A stretch of 64,000 bases of DNA from Alphaproteobacteria bacterium (GTDB lineage Bacteria > Pseudomonadota > Alphaproteobacteria > Rhizobiales > Rhizobiaceae), in assembly GCA_018823835.1 (NCBI GenBank), contig JAHJHT010000002.1, positions 1,550,001 through 1,614,000 on the forward strand, given 5' to 3'. Made by a program: the position numbers and the translations under genes. Shown here in pieces: positions 8,790-17,584 of this stretch (the first letter of the stretch is position 1; each line of letters starts with the position of its first letter). The notes under the pieces were generated by a model. That model was not told where the DNA came from, searched no databases, and saw only the letters and a list, made by a program, of their open reading frames with translations.

Positions 8790-8919
8790 GGCGTCGCATC
8801 TCCAGGGAACAGGGTCTGCCGTCACCTATCGCAAGGCGGCCGGGTTTCAATTCAAGTCGCTACAAACCTGCGTGATCGGCGCCCCAGGAACCGGGATTTG
8901 CAGCAGGCGTTACCGCCAC

Positions 8920-9465
8920 ATGGAAGAACTCGCGGCCGAATTCGGGCATCCGACTTACACCCCCTTTTCCGTGGTCGCGGCGAGACTGCTGCTGGCGACC
9001 CTGTTCGGGGCGGCGATCGGTTTCGAGCGCGAATGGCGCAAGCGCCCCGCCGGCCTGCGCACCCACATACTGGTGTGCGTGGCGGCGGCGACATTTGCGA
9101 TACTGACCATCGAGATCGTGCATGCGCCGATGTTCGAGAGCGCGGGCTCAAATCTCGATCCGCTGCGCGTCGTCGAGGCAGTGACCGCAGGCGTCGCCTT
9201 CCTGGCGGCCGGCGTTGTCATCTTCACCCGCGGCGAAGTGCACGGCCTGACCACCGGGGCAGGCATGTGGATCGCCGGTGCGATCGGGCTCTCCTGCGGG
9301 CTCGGGCTCTGGCAGATCGCGGTGTTTGCCACGCTGATAAGCCTTTTCGTGCTCGGCACGCTGCACACTCTGGAGCACAGGCTGGACCTTCGCGGCGAGG
9401 AGAAGCCTGCCGGCTCCGAGCGCGATGGCCAGGCCCGGGGCGAAGCGAGCCGGGAGCGAGGCTAG
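8920..9465 (+). CDS. MgtC/SapB family membrane protein
   Basis: A 181-residue membrane protein with about four to five hydrophobic helices. The family signature GAAIGFEREWRKRPAGLRTH is present near residue 30, followed by VAFLAAGVVIF. It lacks the long cytoplasmic C-terminal domain of Salmonella MgtC and ends in a charged tail. Family members act in Mg2+ limitation or acid adaptation, but the short form here cannot be assigned a specific role. The start at 8920 is the last ATG before the first helix; the open frame reaches further upstream without protein-like character. Confidence 0.82.
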   Translation: MEELAAEFGHPTYTPFSVVAARLLLATLFGAAIGFEREWRKRPAGLRTHILVCVAAATFAILTIEIVHAPMFESAGSNLDPLRVVEAVTAGVAFLAAGVVIFTRGEVHGLTTGAGMWIAGAIGLSCGLGLWQIAVFATLISLFVLGTLHTLEHRLDLRGEEKPAGSERDGQARGEASRERG

Positions 9466-9699
9466 CCGGGTACCCGATCCGATTGCCGATCCGGCAAAAG
9501 ATTGGTATTAGCCGCGCATGGATGATGTTTTCGGCAATCGCGGCTTCAGGTCGTTCGTGCTGCAGGACCACAAGCGCCTGCCCGGACGGTTCTTCGCGCG
9601 CATTTCCGGCGCGCTGACCTGCCGCCCGGGTCACTAGCCGGCGGCTGACGGCTTCAAGCCGAACCTGACAATTTCATACCAATCGACGGATCAACGCAC

Positions 9700-11109
9700 A
9701 TGAGCGCACCGCGCACCCTTTACGACAAGATTTTCGACGAGCACGTGGTCGACCGCCAGGACGACGGCACGTGCCTGCTCTACATCGACCGCCACCTCGT
9801 GCACGAGGTGACGAGCCCGCAGGCCTTCGAAGGGCTGCGCATGACCGGCCGCAAGGTGCGGCACCCGGAGCGGACGCTCGCCGTGGTCGACCACAATGTT
9901 TCGACCTCGCCCGACCGCAAGTTCGGCATCAAGAACGAGGAAAGCCGCATCCAGGTCGAGGCGCTGGCCGACAATGCGGCTGAATTCGGCGTCGAATACT
10001 ATTCCGAGAAGGACATCCGACAGGGCATCGTCCACATCATCGGGCCCGAGCAGGGATTCACGCTGCCCGGAATGACAATCGTCTGCGGCGATAGCCATAC
10101 CTCCACGCATGGCGCCTTCGGTGCGCTCGCGCACGGCATCGGCACGTCGGAGGTAGAGCATGTGCTGGCGACGCAGACGCTGATCCAGCGCAAGGCCAAG
10201 AACATGCTGGTGCGCGTCGACGGCACGCTGCCGGAAGGCGTGACGGCCAAGGACATCATCCTTGCCATCATCGGCGAGATCGGCACGGCGGGCGGCACCG
10301 GCTACGTCATCGAATACGCAGGCGAAGCAATCCGCGCGCTGTCCATGGAAGGCCGCATGACGGTCTGCAACATGTCGATCGAGGGCGGCGCGCGCGCCGG
10401 CCTGATCGCGCCCGACGAGACGACCTTCGCCTACGTCAAGGACAAGCCGCGCGCGCCCAAGGGTGCCGCATGGGACATGGCGCTCGACTACTGGAAGACA
10501 CTGACCACCGACGAGGGCGCGCATTTCGACAAGGTCGTGGTGCTCGACGCCGCCAACCTGCCGCCCATCGTCTCCTGGGGCTCGTCGCCCGAGGACGTGG
10601 TTTCCGTGCAGGGAGTCGTGCCGGACCCGGCAAAGATCGACGACGAGAACCGGCGGGTCTCCAAGCAGCGGGCGCTCGACTATATGGGCCTGACCGCGGG
10701 CACCAAGATTACCGACATCGAACTCGACCGCGTGTTCATCGGCTCGTGCACCAATGGCCGCATTGAAGATCTGCGCGCCGTCGCCAAGGTTGTCGAGGGC
10801 AAGACCGTGAACCCGAAGGTCGACGCCATGATCGTGCCAGGCTCGGGCCTGGTCAAGCAACAGGCGGAAGCCGAGGGGCTCGACAAGATCTTCATCGCCG
10901 CGGGCTTCGACTGGCGCGAGCCTGGCTGCTCCATGTGCCTGGCCATGAACGAGGACCGGCTGAAGCCGCATGAACGCTGCGCCTCCACCTCGAACCGGAA
11001 TTTCGAGGGGCGGCAGGGCTTCAAGGGCCGCACGCACCTGGTCTCGCCGGCAATGGCCGCTGCTGCCGCGATCGCCGGTCACTTCGTCGACATCCGGGAC
11101 TGGAAATAA
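9700..11109 (+). CDS. leuC: 3-isopropylmalate dehydratase large subunit
   Basis: A 469-residue aconitase-family subunit for leucine synthesis, isomerising 2- and 3-isopropylmalate. The three [4Fe-4S] ligands are visible: Cys350 (GSCTNGR), Cys410 and Cys413 ([10 protein letters not shown]). [12 protein letters not shown] and the NRNFEGRQG block are also conserved. The small subunit leuD and leuB are not in this window. A GC-rich hairpin follows the stop. Confidence 0.97.
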   Translation: MSAPRTLYDKIFDEHVVDRQDDGTCLLYIDRHLVHEVTSPQAFEGLRMTGRKVRHPERTLAVVDHNVSTSPDRKFGIKNEESRIQVEALADNAAEFGVEYYSEKDIRQGIVHIIGPEQGFTLPGMTIVCGDSHTSTHGAFGALAHGIGTSEVEHVLATQTLIQRKAKNMLVRVDGTLPEGVTAKDIILAIIGEIGTAGGTGYVIEYAGEAIRALSMEGRMTVCNMSIEGGARAGLIAPDETTFAYVKDKPRAPKGAAWDMALDYWKTLTTDEGAHFDKVVVLDAANLPPIVSWGSSPEDVVSVQGVVPDPAKIDDENRRVSKQRALDYMGLTAGTKITDIELDRVFIGSCTNGRIEDLRAVAKVVEGKTVNPKVDAMIVPGSGLVKQQAEAEGLDKIFIAAGFDWREPGCSMCLAMNEDRLKPHERCASTSNRNFEGRQGFKGRTHLVSPAMAAAAAIAGHFVDIRDWK

Positions 11110-11116
11110 GTCCTTC

Positions 11117-11143
11117 GACCGGCCGGCGGCAAGCCGGCCGGTC
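11117..11143 (+). terminator. Hairpin after leuC, probable terminator
   Basis: An 11-bp perfect stem (GACCGGCCGGC/GCCGGCCGGTC) with a 5-nt loop, 8 bp past the leuC stop. There is no T run, so termination strength is uncertain. Confidence 0.5.
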
Positions 11144-11230
11144 CCACGTCATTCTCCCGTCCGGTTTAACCGGATGTTTGTTCCTCGTGGCTAGGATTGC
11201 CCCCATCGTGGCGAGGGGACGGCGGAATTT

Positions 11231-12424
11231 TTGAATAACAGCCTATTCATTACCCTGCTGAATCCGTCGATCGCGCTGGTTCTCGCGGCGGCCTTCTTTC
11301 TGTTGTGGCGCTACCAGCGGCATCGACCCTATCTCGCAATGCTGGGACTGGCCTATACGGGCACCGCGATAGGCTTCCTATTGCAGGGCTTCATCCTGCC
11401 CATCGGATACGGACCCACCAAGCTCCTGTCGATCGTGCTGTTCACCTTGTCGGCGATCCTGCTGGCCGGCGCCGTGGTGGCGCGCTACACGGGCCGCGTG
11501 CCGATCATCCCGCTAGCGACCTTCGGAGCCGCCGGGGTGGCGGCCTTTTCCTATTTCATGTTCGTCCTGCCCGATCTGTCTTGGCGGATCCTTTCGTTGA
11601 ATTTCGCGCTCGGGGCGATCAGCCTTGTCGTGGCGTCGGAACTTCGCGTCATTCCGGACAAGGGGCCAGTTGAGCGCATCCTTTTTGCGCTTTCCCTGCT
11701 GTCGGGGCTGAATTTCCTGGCGCGCCCACTGGCACTTATGGCGCTTAGCGGCGGCTATGCCGACGACAGCGCCCTCTATTCGTCGCCATACTGGACCACG
11801 AGCGTCTATTCACACGGGCTTTTGTCGCTGATGCTTGCCCTGACGCTGTTCACGGCCGAGGCCCTCGACAGGGTAAGAGATCTCAAGTCGGATTCGGTGA
11901 CCGATGCCCTTTCGGGGCTGCTCAACAGGCGCGGCTTCGAGGCCAAGGCCGCGCAGCTGCTCGAGCGGTGCGCCAAGGGGAACCTGCCCGTCGCGCTGGT
12001 GGTCGCCGACCTCGACCAGTTCAAGGCGCTGAACGACCGGCATGGCCATGCCGCCGGCGATAAGGTGATCATCGAGTTCGCTTCGCGGCTGAGGATGGCA
12101 GCAGGGGTCCGGGGGGTGGCCGGCAGGCTGGGCGGCGAGGAGTTCGCCGTCGTGCTTCCGCTTGCCGATCCGGCGGCCGCGCGGCTGCTGGCGGAAGCCG
12201 TCAGAGCAGTGTTCTCGGCCGAAGCCGTGAATGGGCTACCGTCCGACGTGCGGGTGACGGCGAGTTTCGGGGTTGCGGCACGTTGCGGCGAGGAAGGCCT
12301 CGCTGAACTGATGTGCCGGGCAGACGAGGCACTCTACCATGCCAAGAAGAGCGGCCGCGACAGCGTCCGCGTCTCCTACGAGCGCAGCCCGATGGCCGTG
12401 CCGACGCCCGCCGGGGCCGCCTGA
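11231..12424 (+). CDS. Membrane-anchored diguanylate cyclase (GGDEF), first of a tandem pair
   Basis: A 397-residue protein. About six to seven hydrophobic helices fill residues 1-210 and a C-terminal GGDEF domain follows. The signature is GGEEF at residues 301-305, which is catalytically competent, so it should make cyclic di-GMP from GTP. The inhibitory I-site RxxD is absent: the residues at that place are GVRG. No EAL domain is present. The start is a TTG at 11231. It is followed about 100 bp later by a paralogue of the same architecture. The signal sensed by the membrane part is unknown. Confidence 0.85.
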   Translation: MNNSLFITLLNPSIALVLAAAFFLLWRYQRHRPYLAMLGLAYTGTAIGFLLQGFILPIGYGPTKLLSIVLFTLSAILLAGAVVARYTGRVPIIPLATFGAAGVAAFSYFMFVLPDLSWRILSLNFALGAISLVVASELRVIPDKGPVERILFALSLLSGLNFLARPLALMALSGGYADDSALYSSPYWTTSVYSHGLLSLMLALTLFTAEALDRVRDLKSDSVTDALSGLLNRRGFEAKAAQLLERCAKGNLPVALVVADLDQFKALNDRHGHAAGDKVIIEFASRLRMAAGVRGVAGRLGGEEFAVVLPLADPAAARLLAEAVRAVFSAEAVNGLPSDVRVTASFGVAARCGEEGLAELMCRADEALYHAKKSGRDSVRVSYERSPMAVPTPAGAA

Positions 12425-12528
12425 CCGCCAGGCTAAACGCCGGGCCGATCCATCACTTCCGGCAGCAATCGTTAACGTCTTCTTGGGCGTGACGTGGTTT
12501 GCTCCCTGGCGGCAACACGGGGCCAACG

Positions 12529-13734
12529 ATGCACGGTGCGGACTTCATTCTTGCGATAAATCTTGTCGTGGCGGGGCTGATCGCGGTCTCCTTCATGGCA
12601 GTCGCGGTGCATGACCGGCCGCGCGCGGCGGCCCGCTGGATCGCGCTCGCCTATTTCGTCGGGATGGCAAACCCGCTGCTCGAGTTCGCCATCGCCAGCT
12701 TCGGCAATCATGCCTGGATGATCGTGTTGTCCTTTGCCGTCATTCTCGCCGCCATGGCGATCCTCAATGTCGGCATCGCGCGCAAATACGAGGTGGCTGT
12801 TCCCTGGCTGTCGATGGGACTGGTCTTCGCCGGCTCCGTAGCGGCCTGCTACCTGATCCTCGACATGCCGCGGCAATCGTTCACCCGCATGATGATCTAC
12901 CAGGCCCCCTATTTCGCGATGCAGGCGATCGGCGTCGGCATTATCGGTCAGACGAAGTCGCGCCGGTTGGTCGACAACGTGCTGATGGCGATCCTGTCCG
13001 GGAGCGCGCTGCAGTTCCTGAGCAAACCGTTCTTCTCGCAAATCACCGGTGGAACAGGCGCAAGCCCGAAAGACTACCTCAACACCGGCTACGCGATGGT
13101 GTCGCAGTCGCTGGGGACCGTGTTTGCGATCGCCGTGGCGCTCGGGCTGCTGGTCGTTCTGGTGCGTGACGCGCTGTCGGACGCGACGGAGCGGTCACAC
13201 ACGGACATGCTCTCAGGCCTCTTGAACCGCGGCGGCTTCGAGGCGCGGGCCGCACATGCCATTCAGGAGGCGGAACGCGTGGGTCTGCCGGTTTCGCTTG
13301 TGATTTCCGACCTCGACCACTTCAAATCGGTCAACGATACCTACGGTCATGCCTGCGGCGACCGGGTGATCGTCGAGTTCGCGACCTTCCTGCGCTCGGC
13401 CGTCGCAGAGCATCATCTGGCAGGCCGTATCGGCGGCGAGGAGTTCGCAGTGCTGCTGCCGGCGACCAACCTCGTTGCGGCTCGGCTGTTCGCCGAGGGT
13501 GCGCGCAGCACATTCGCCACAACTGCAATCGAGGGACTGCCCGCGAAGAAGCGCGTAACGGCAAGCTTCGGCGTCGCCGAATCGACGCCGGGAGAAACCA
13601 TCACCGACCTGCTCAGACGCGCCGACAAGGCGCTCTACCTCGCCAAGGAAAGCGGACGGGACTGCGTCAAGATCGCGCCACGACCCGACCACCGCAGCAA
13701 GGTCGACGGGCCGGGCGCTGCCGTCAGCGTCTGA
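12529..13734 (+). CDS. Membrane-anchored diguanylate cyclase (GGDEF), second of a tandem pair
   Basis: A 401-residue protein. Hydrophobic helices span residues 1-215, followed by GGDEF with GGEEF at residues 302-306, so it should be active. The RxxD I-site is replaced by AEHH. It shares SGLLNRxGFEA, the DLDxFK and YGHA-x-GD stretches and the VTASFGVA block with the preceding gene, so the two look like a tandem duplication. The ATG at 12529 is preferred over a TTG at 12499 because GGGG lies just upstream and the first helix starts directly after it. Confidence 0.84.
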   Translation: MHGADFILAINLVVAGLIAVSFMAVAVHDRPRAAARWIALAYFVGMANPLLEFAIASFGNHAWMIVLSFAVILAAMAILNVGIARKYEVAVPWLSMGLVFAGSVAACYLILDMPRQSFTRMMIYQAPYFAMQAIGVGIIGQTKSRRLVDNVLMAILSGSALQFLSKPFFSQITGGTGASPKDYLNTGYAMVSQSLGTVFAIAVALGLLVVLVRDALSDATERSHTDMLSGLLNRGGFEARAAHAIQEAERVGLPVSLVISDLDHFKSVNDTYGHACGDRVIVEFATFLRSAVAEHHLAGRIGGEEFAVLLPATNLVAARLFAEGARSTFATTAIEGLPAKKRVTASFGVAESTPGETITDLLRRADKALYLAKESGRDCVKIAPRPDHRSKVDGPGAAVSV

Positions 13735-13740
13735 GCCGCA

Positions 13741-14589
13741 CTACTTGCGGGCTGTGGCAATCGGGGTCGTCACCAGCTTGTACTGCGACAGTTCGGCCGG
13801 CGAGAAATAGTAAAGAGCGCGCGGCGGCGTATCGAGCGCATGCAGCCAGAGCGCCGGATCGACATCCATGCTCGCAAGGTGACGCGAGATCCTGGCCGTT
13901 GTCGCCTGGGCGTCGGCCATGACCTGCGCCGGGTCGGAGGTGGCCTGCGTGGCGGCATAGAACTGGTGAACGCCCACCGCAGCCTTGGCCCCGGCGGTCC
14001 GCGTCAACCCGCCAGCAAACAGCAAGGGGCAGGACGACGCGCAGAGCGCGCCGTCGGCAATCTCGGTCGAGATGCCCCGGTCACGCACGAAAGTGGCCAT
14101 GGCCATGGCATCGTCGAGGGCGCCGCCTGGAGAGTTAAGCGATATGGTTTTGACATACTCGCCGCGGGCTTCCAGTTCAGCCGCAAAGCGGGCGGCGGTG
14201 CCGGGCTCGATGCTTCCTTCCGCCATGAGGACGCCGCCGGGGGCGAGAACGAAGCTCATCGGGCGGGCAAGCAGGGCCTCGTCCGCCGTCACATGACGGC
14301 GCGGGTCGCCGGACGGCATCGGAGTGCCGGTATCGACGGCGGGCGGCAGGATCGGGGCGGAGACATGGGTGGGTAGCGGCTCTGCCTGCCACCAGCCATT
14401 GTTTTCGGCGAGATCGCGCAGGTCGAGCGCCAGGACGCCGATCGTGCCGATCAGCAGGCCGCGAAAGGCCCACCGGACGACCTCTCCGTCGTCGAAGCGG
14501 GAGAAATAGCGCATGAGCGCGTTGCGCCGCCGCGGTTCCCCGGTTCCGGCCAAAAGACCAGGACCAGTCTCGGTGCGGGAGCGGCTCAT
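13741..14589 (-). CDS. ClpP/crotonase-fold periplasmic protein with N-terminal anchor (COG3904-like)
   Basis: A 282-residue protein. Residues 1-36 are basic and probably cytoplasmic, and a membrane anchor (WAFRGLLIGTIGVLALDL) follows. The rest lies outside the membrane and has the ClpP-like SLNSPGGALDDAM motif, then ADGALCASSCPLLFAGG with a candidate nucleophile serine between two cysteines, and a GVHQFY segment that may supply a histidine. This matches the COG3904 group, whose activity is not settled. The start overlaps the stop of the upstream membrane-protein gene by ATGA, so the two are coupled. Confidence 0.7.
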   Translation of the reverse strand: MSRSRTETGPGLLAGTGEPRRRNALMRYFSRFDDGEVVRWAFRGLLIGTIGVLALDLRDLAENNGWWQAEPLPTHVSAPILPPAVDTGTPMPSGDPRRHVTADEALLARPMSFVLAPGGVLMAEGSIEPGTAARFAAELEARGEYVKTISLNSPGGALDDAMAMATFVRDRGISTEIADGALCASSCPLLFAGGLTRTAGAKAAVGVHQFYAATQATSDPAQVMADAQATTARISRHLASMDVDPALWLHALDTPPRALYYFSPAELSQYKLVTTPIATARK

Positions 14590-15932
14590 GGCTCGATCCG
14601 CTTCCTGTCACCGAGCGCGAGCGTCGTGACGTTCTGGGCGGAGGGCTGGCGCTCGTCAGGCGGGGCGTCGGTATCGCCTCCGGGGGAGACGGCTGGTGGC
14701 TCTGCTGCAGGGGCAGGGGCGGCGGGTGCTGCCACCTGCTGACGCTTGGCGAGCAGGGCCTCGTGCAGTTCCAGCGAGCGCAACATGTCGCCGGCAGTGA
14801 TGCGGTCGGCACCTTCGAGGAGTTCCTCACCGCGGCGCATGGCGCCATGCACGACGGCCATGATGCCGACGAGGACGGCCGGGAGGAGGTCGATGGAGAT
14901 CGCGCCGGCCCAGCTCGGAATGAAGTCGGAGGCATAGCGCAGCACCGCTTCGGCCGCCGTCAGCGGCACGTAGCGGCGATCGGGCACCTTCGGCTGCGCG
15001 AGAATTTCGCCGGCGGCTTCCGAGAGCGCCTTCGACTGCGCCTCGACGGAGGTGCGGATGGTCGCCATGACCTGGTCCTGCCGCCCGGCCAGGTCGACGG
15101 TGCCGCCATCTGCCACCGGGGCGATGAATCCGAAGGACAGGTCGGCCGCGGCGCGCATGACCGAAGGCGCGATCGAGGTCTGTTCAAGCGCCGCGATGAC
15201 GCCGGCCAGCGCCACCGCCTCGGCCGCGAACTGGTCCGAGCGCTGGGCGATTGCGCCCGGCGCCGAGACCAGCGCCCGCATGGCGGCAAGCCGCGACTGG
15301 CCGTCGGCGAATCCGGTCTTGACGGTGTCGCGCGAGGCCTCGACGGTCGCCTCGAGCTCGTCCATCTGCGCCGACATCTGGGTCAGCAGTTGCACGACGC
15401 TGCCCGAACCGGAGGTGCCGGTGAGCGCGCCGGTCGCCTGCTCGTCGGCGGCAAGCCGGGCGAAGCGTTCCGAGGCGCGCTGGATATCAGGCAGCAGCGA
15501 CAGGGCGCCGAGCGCGTTGCCGTGCGCCTGGTCAAGATCGGCGGTGTAGTCCTCAAGCGTGACGGCCAGATGCTGCTCGACAGCGGCGGAGCCCGCCAGG
15601 GCGGCCGCGTTCAGCCATGACGACATGGCGACGATCATCAGCGAGCCGAGGGCCATGATGCCGAGCAGCGCCAACCGCGAGCCGGCGTCGCGCATCTCGG
15701 GCAGGAAGCGGATCAGGTAGGTCCAGAAGCCGTAGATGGCCACCGAGACCGCGACCGAGTAGATGATGGCGGCGAAGAAGACGACGGTGGCGGAGCCGTC
15801 GAGCAGGCTGCGGACACCGAGATAGGTGTAGACACCGCTGGCAAGCGCCAGCGTGGCCAGCACGAAGCGGGTCATGGTCTCCAGCGAGACGATATGGCCC
15901 TTGAGCCGGCTGGCCTGAACGGCGTGACTCAT
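14586..15932 (-). CDS. Conserved membrane protein with long helical extracytoplasmic domain
   Basis: A 448-residue protein. Three to four hydrophobic helices lie within residues 20-115. A long helical stretch of about 200 residues follows, rich in Ala, Gln and Glu with coiled-coil character. A further hydrophobic helix (ISIDLLPAVLVGIMAVVHG) is near residue 350, then a charged and proline/alanine-rich cytoplasmic tail. I do not recognise a family name. The gene is first in a two-gene operon, overlapping the ClpP-fold gene by ATGA, which suggests the two proteins work together at the membrane. Confidence 0.7.
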   Translation of the reverse strand: MSHAVQASRLKGHIVSLETMTRFVLATLALASGVYTYLGVRSLLDGSATVVFFAAIIYSVAVSVAIYGFWTYLIRFLPEMRDAGSRLALLGIMALGSLMIVAMSSWLNAAALAGSAAVEQHLAVTLEDYTADLDQAHGNALGALSLLPDIQRASERFARLAADEQATGALTGTSGSGSVVQLLTQMSAQMDELEATVEASRDTVKTGFADGQSRLAAMRALVSAPGAIAQRSDQFAAEAVALAGVIAALEQTSIAPSVMRAAADLSFGFIAPVADGGTVDLAGRQDQVMATIRTSVEAQSKALSEAAGEILAQPKVPDRRYVPLTAAEAVLRYASDFIPSWAGAISIDLLPAVLVGIMAVVHGAMRRGEELLEGADRITAGDMLRSLELHEALLAKRQQVAAPAAPAPAAEPPAVSPGGDTDAPPDERQPSAQNVTTLALGDRKRIEP

Positions 15933-16034
15933 CGATCACCTACCCTTTGTCGCGCCCCCGCGCCGCAGTGGCAGCAGAAATTGACCAGATCAGGGCTGTC
16001 GGTCGCGACGCGTTACCGTGCCTGCCCGGGTCTG

Positions 16035-16400
16035 CTAGTGACAGCCGCCCGGCAGTTCCGGCAGTTCGCCGTCCTCAAGGCCGTACATGTAGCTGCGGCC
16101 CTTCAAGAGCACGGCAGGCTTCCAGCATGTCGGCACGATCGAACCGGTCTCTTCCTCGTCGAGGTAGACGACGCCATCGTCGCCCGTCTGTTCATACGCG
16201 GCGAGGTCCTTGGCGAGGTGGCCGGCGCCGACGACGATCCGCTTGTAGCCGGAGCGGCTGTGCACGACGAGATTGCCGAAGCTGTCGGCATAAATCCGGT
16301 CATGGTAGGAGCCGCTGGCGAAGGCGGGAGCCGCCATCGTGCCGACAGCCAGTGCCGCGGCCAGCGGCAGAAAGCTCAGTTTGCCCAGTTTGAAACGCAT
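16035..16400 (-). CDS. Small secreted hypothetical protein
   Basis: A 121-residue protein with a clear signal peptide (FLPLAAALAVGTMAAPAFA). The ATG at 16400 has GGAGG seven bases upstream. The mature region starts SGSYHDRIYADSFGN and ends in a short Cys-containing tail (PELPGGCH), with one further Cys (PTCWKP). No named domain is recognised. A palindrome lies about 59 bp upstream of the start. Confidence 0.75.
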   Translation of the reverse strand: MRFKLGKLSFLPLAAALAVGTMAAPAFASGSYHDRIYADSFGNLVVHSRSGYKRIVVGAGHLAKDLAAYEQTGDDGVVYLDEEETGSIVPTCWKPAVLLKGRSYMYGLEDGELPELPGGCH

Positions 16401-16791
16401 TGCGCGTCCTCCAGAGTTTGAGGCCAAAGCCTCCTCGTGCGAATCAAGGTAACGCTTTCTTAACCTTTGTTAAGAGGCAAAGGCGGTTTTGCGGGCGGGC
16501 AATCGGGCAACATGGTTAATATCAACATGGACGACCACCGATGGCCTGCCTGCGACGGACGGTGATTCGCCCGTAAGACGGTTCCAAAAGACGTCGCCGG
16601 CGCTTCAATCGATTGAAGCAGGATGCCCTGCCGGTACGGTGTGTGGCTTGATACCAAAGATGTGCGCCGCACCTGCTCACGAACTTTGACGCGGTGCAAA
16701 AAGAGCATTAGGAAAACGCCTGACCAATGTCGTTTCCGTGCCCGCCGAGTCCGGCGGGGGCCACCGGCCCGACCACCAGACTGGGGGAGCC
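16401..16791. other. Intergenic region between the secreted protein gene and sdhC
   Basis: About 390 bp without a gene. It contains the start regions of two divergent transcripts. The only clear structure is the palindrome at 16459-16474. Short ORFs here show no ribosome site or protein-like content. The sdh promoter must lie in the right half, but I cannot place it from consensus. Confidence 0.5.
16459..16474. promoter_or_regulatory. Palindrome CTTAAC-CTTT-GTTAAG, possible operator
   Basis: A perfect 6-bp inverted repeat with a 4-bp centre, about 59 bp upstream of the secreted protein gene at 16400. It resembles two CtrA half sites, but the TTAA-TTAA spacing is 6 rather than 7. The binding protein is unknown. 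Confidence 0.35.
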
Positions 16792-17196
16792 ATGAGCAAA
16801 GCCACAGCCACCCGCGCAAGGCCGCTGTCGCCGCATCTGTCGGTGTACAGATGGCCGATCACCATGACGGTTTCGATCCTGCACCGCATGACGGGCGGCG
16901 CGCTCTATTTCGGCACGCTGCTGGTCGCCTGGTGGCTGATCGCCGCGGCGACCTCAGAGAACCAGTTCAACATCGCCAACGCGGTGTTCGGATCGTGGTT
17001 CGGCCGGCTGGTGCTATTCGGCTACACCTGGGTGCTCATCCACCACATGCTGGGCGGCATCCGCCACCTGATCTGGGACACGGGCGAGGGGCTGGAGAAG
17101 CATACGGCTTCCAAGCTCGCCTGGGCCAATATCGCCGGTTCGATCGTCCTGACGGTTCTCGTCTGGATCGCCGGCTACGCAGCGCGGGGGATTTGA
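16792..17196 (+). CDS. sdhC: Succinate dehydrogenase cytochrome b556 subunit
   Basis: A 134-residue membrane subunit of complex II that helps bind heme b and ubiquinone. [13 protein letters not shown] and [12 protein letters not shown] are the SdhC signatures. The likely heme-ligand histidine is in the [15 protein letters not shown] block. Three transmembrane helices are visible. The ATG at 16792 has GGGGGAG directly upstream. It begins the sdhCDAB operon and is separated from sdhD by one base. Confidence 0.96.
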   Translation: MSKATATRARPLSPHLSVYRWPITMTVSILHRMTGGALYFGTLLVAWWLIAAATSENQFNIANAVFGSWFGRLVLFGYTWVLIHHMLGGIRHLIWDTGEGLEKHTASKLAWANIAGSIVLTVLVWIAGYAARGI

Positions 17197-17197
17197 G

Positions 17198-17581
17198 ATG
17201 AGCGACATGCGCACGCCGCTCGCCCGCGTCCGCGGGCTGGGCTCGGCCCGCGAGGGCACCGGCCATTTTTGGGGCCAGAGGCTGACGGCAGTCGCCAATG
17301 TGGTGCTGATCCTGTTCTTCCTCGGCTTCCTGATCTCGCTCAACGGCGCCGACTACGCCACGGTCAGGGCGGCCCTTGCCAATCCCTTCGTGGCGCTCAT
17401 GTTCCTGCTGATGCTGGCCTCGGGCCTCTTTCACATGCGGCTCGGGATGCAGGTCATCATCGAGGACTATGTGCATGGCGAGGGCAGCAAGCTGGCCCTG
17501 ATCATGCTGAACACGTTTTTCACGATCGCAGTCGGCGTGGCCTCGGCCTATGCCCTGATCAAACTGGCATTCGGAGGCTGA
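17198..17581 (+). CDS. sdhD: Succinate dehydrogenase hydrophobic membrane anchor subunit
   Basis: A 127-residue protein with three transmembrane helices. The N-terminal [22 protein letters not shown] region is typical of alphaproteobacterial SdhD, and the heme-ligand histidine is in [18 protein letters not shown]. It starts one base after the sdhC stop and ends 3 bp before the sdhA GTG. Confidence 0.95.
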   Translation: MSDMRTPLARVRGLGSAREGTGHFWGQRLTAVANVVLILFFLGFLISLNGADYATVRAALANPFVALMFLLMLASGLFHMRLGMQVIIEDYVHGEGSKLALIMLNTFFTIAVGVASAYALIKLAFGG

Positions 17582-17584
17582 GGC

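Noticed and set aside
9518..9637. 39-residue ORF between the MgtC-like gene and leuC
   Set aside because: No ribosome site, no recognisable features; likely chance.
14177..14935. 252-residue frame overlapping the ClpP-fold and membrane-protein genes
   Set aside because: Pro/Arg/Ser-rich low-complexity shadow of two well-supported genes.
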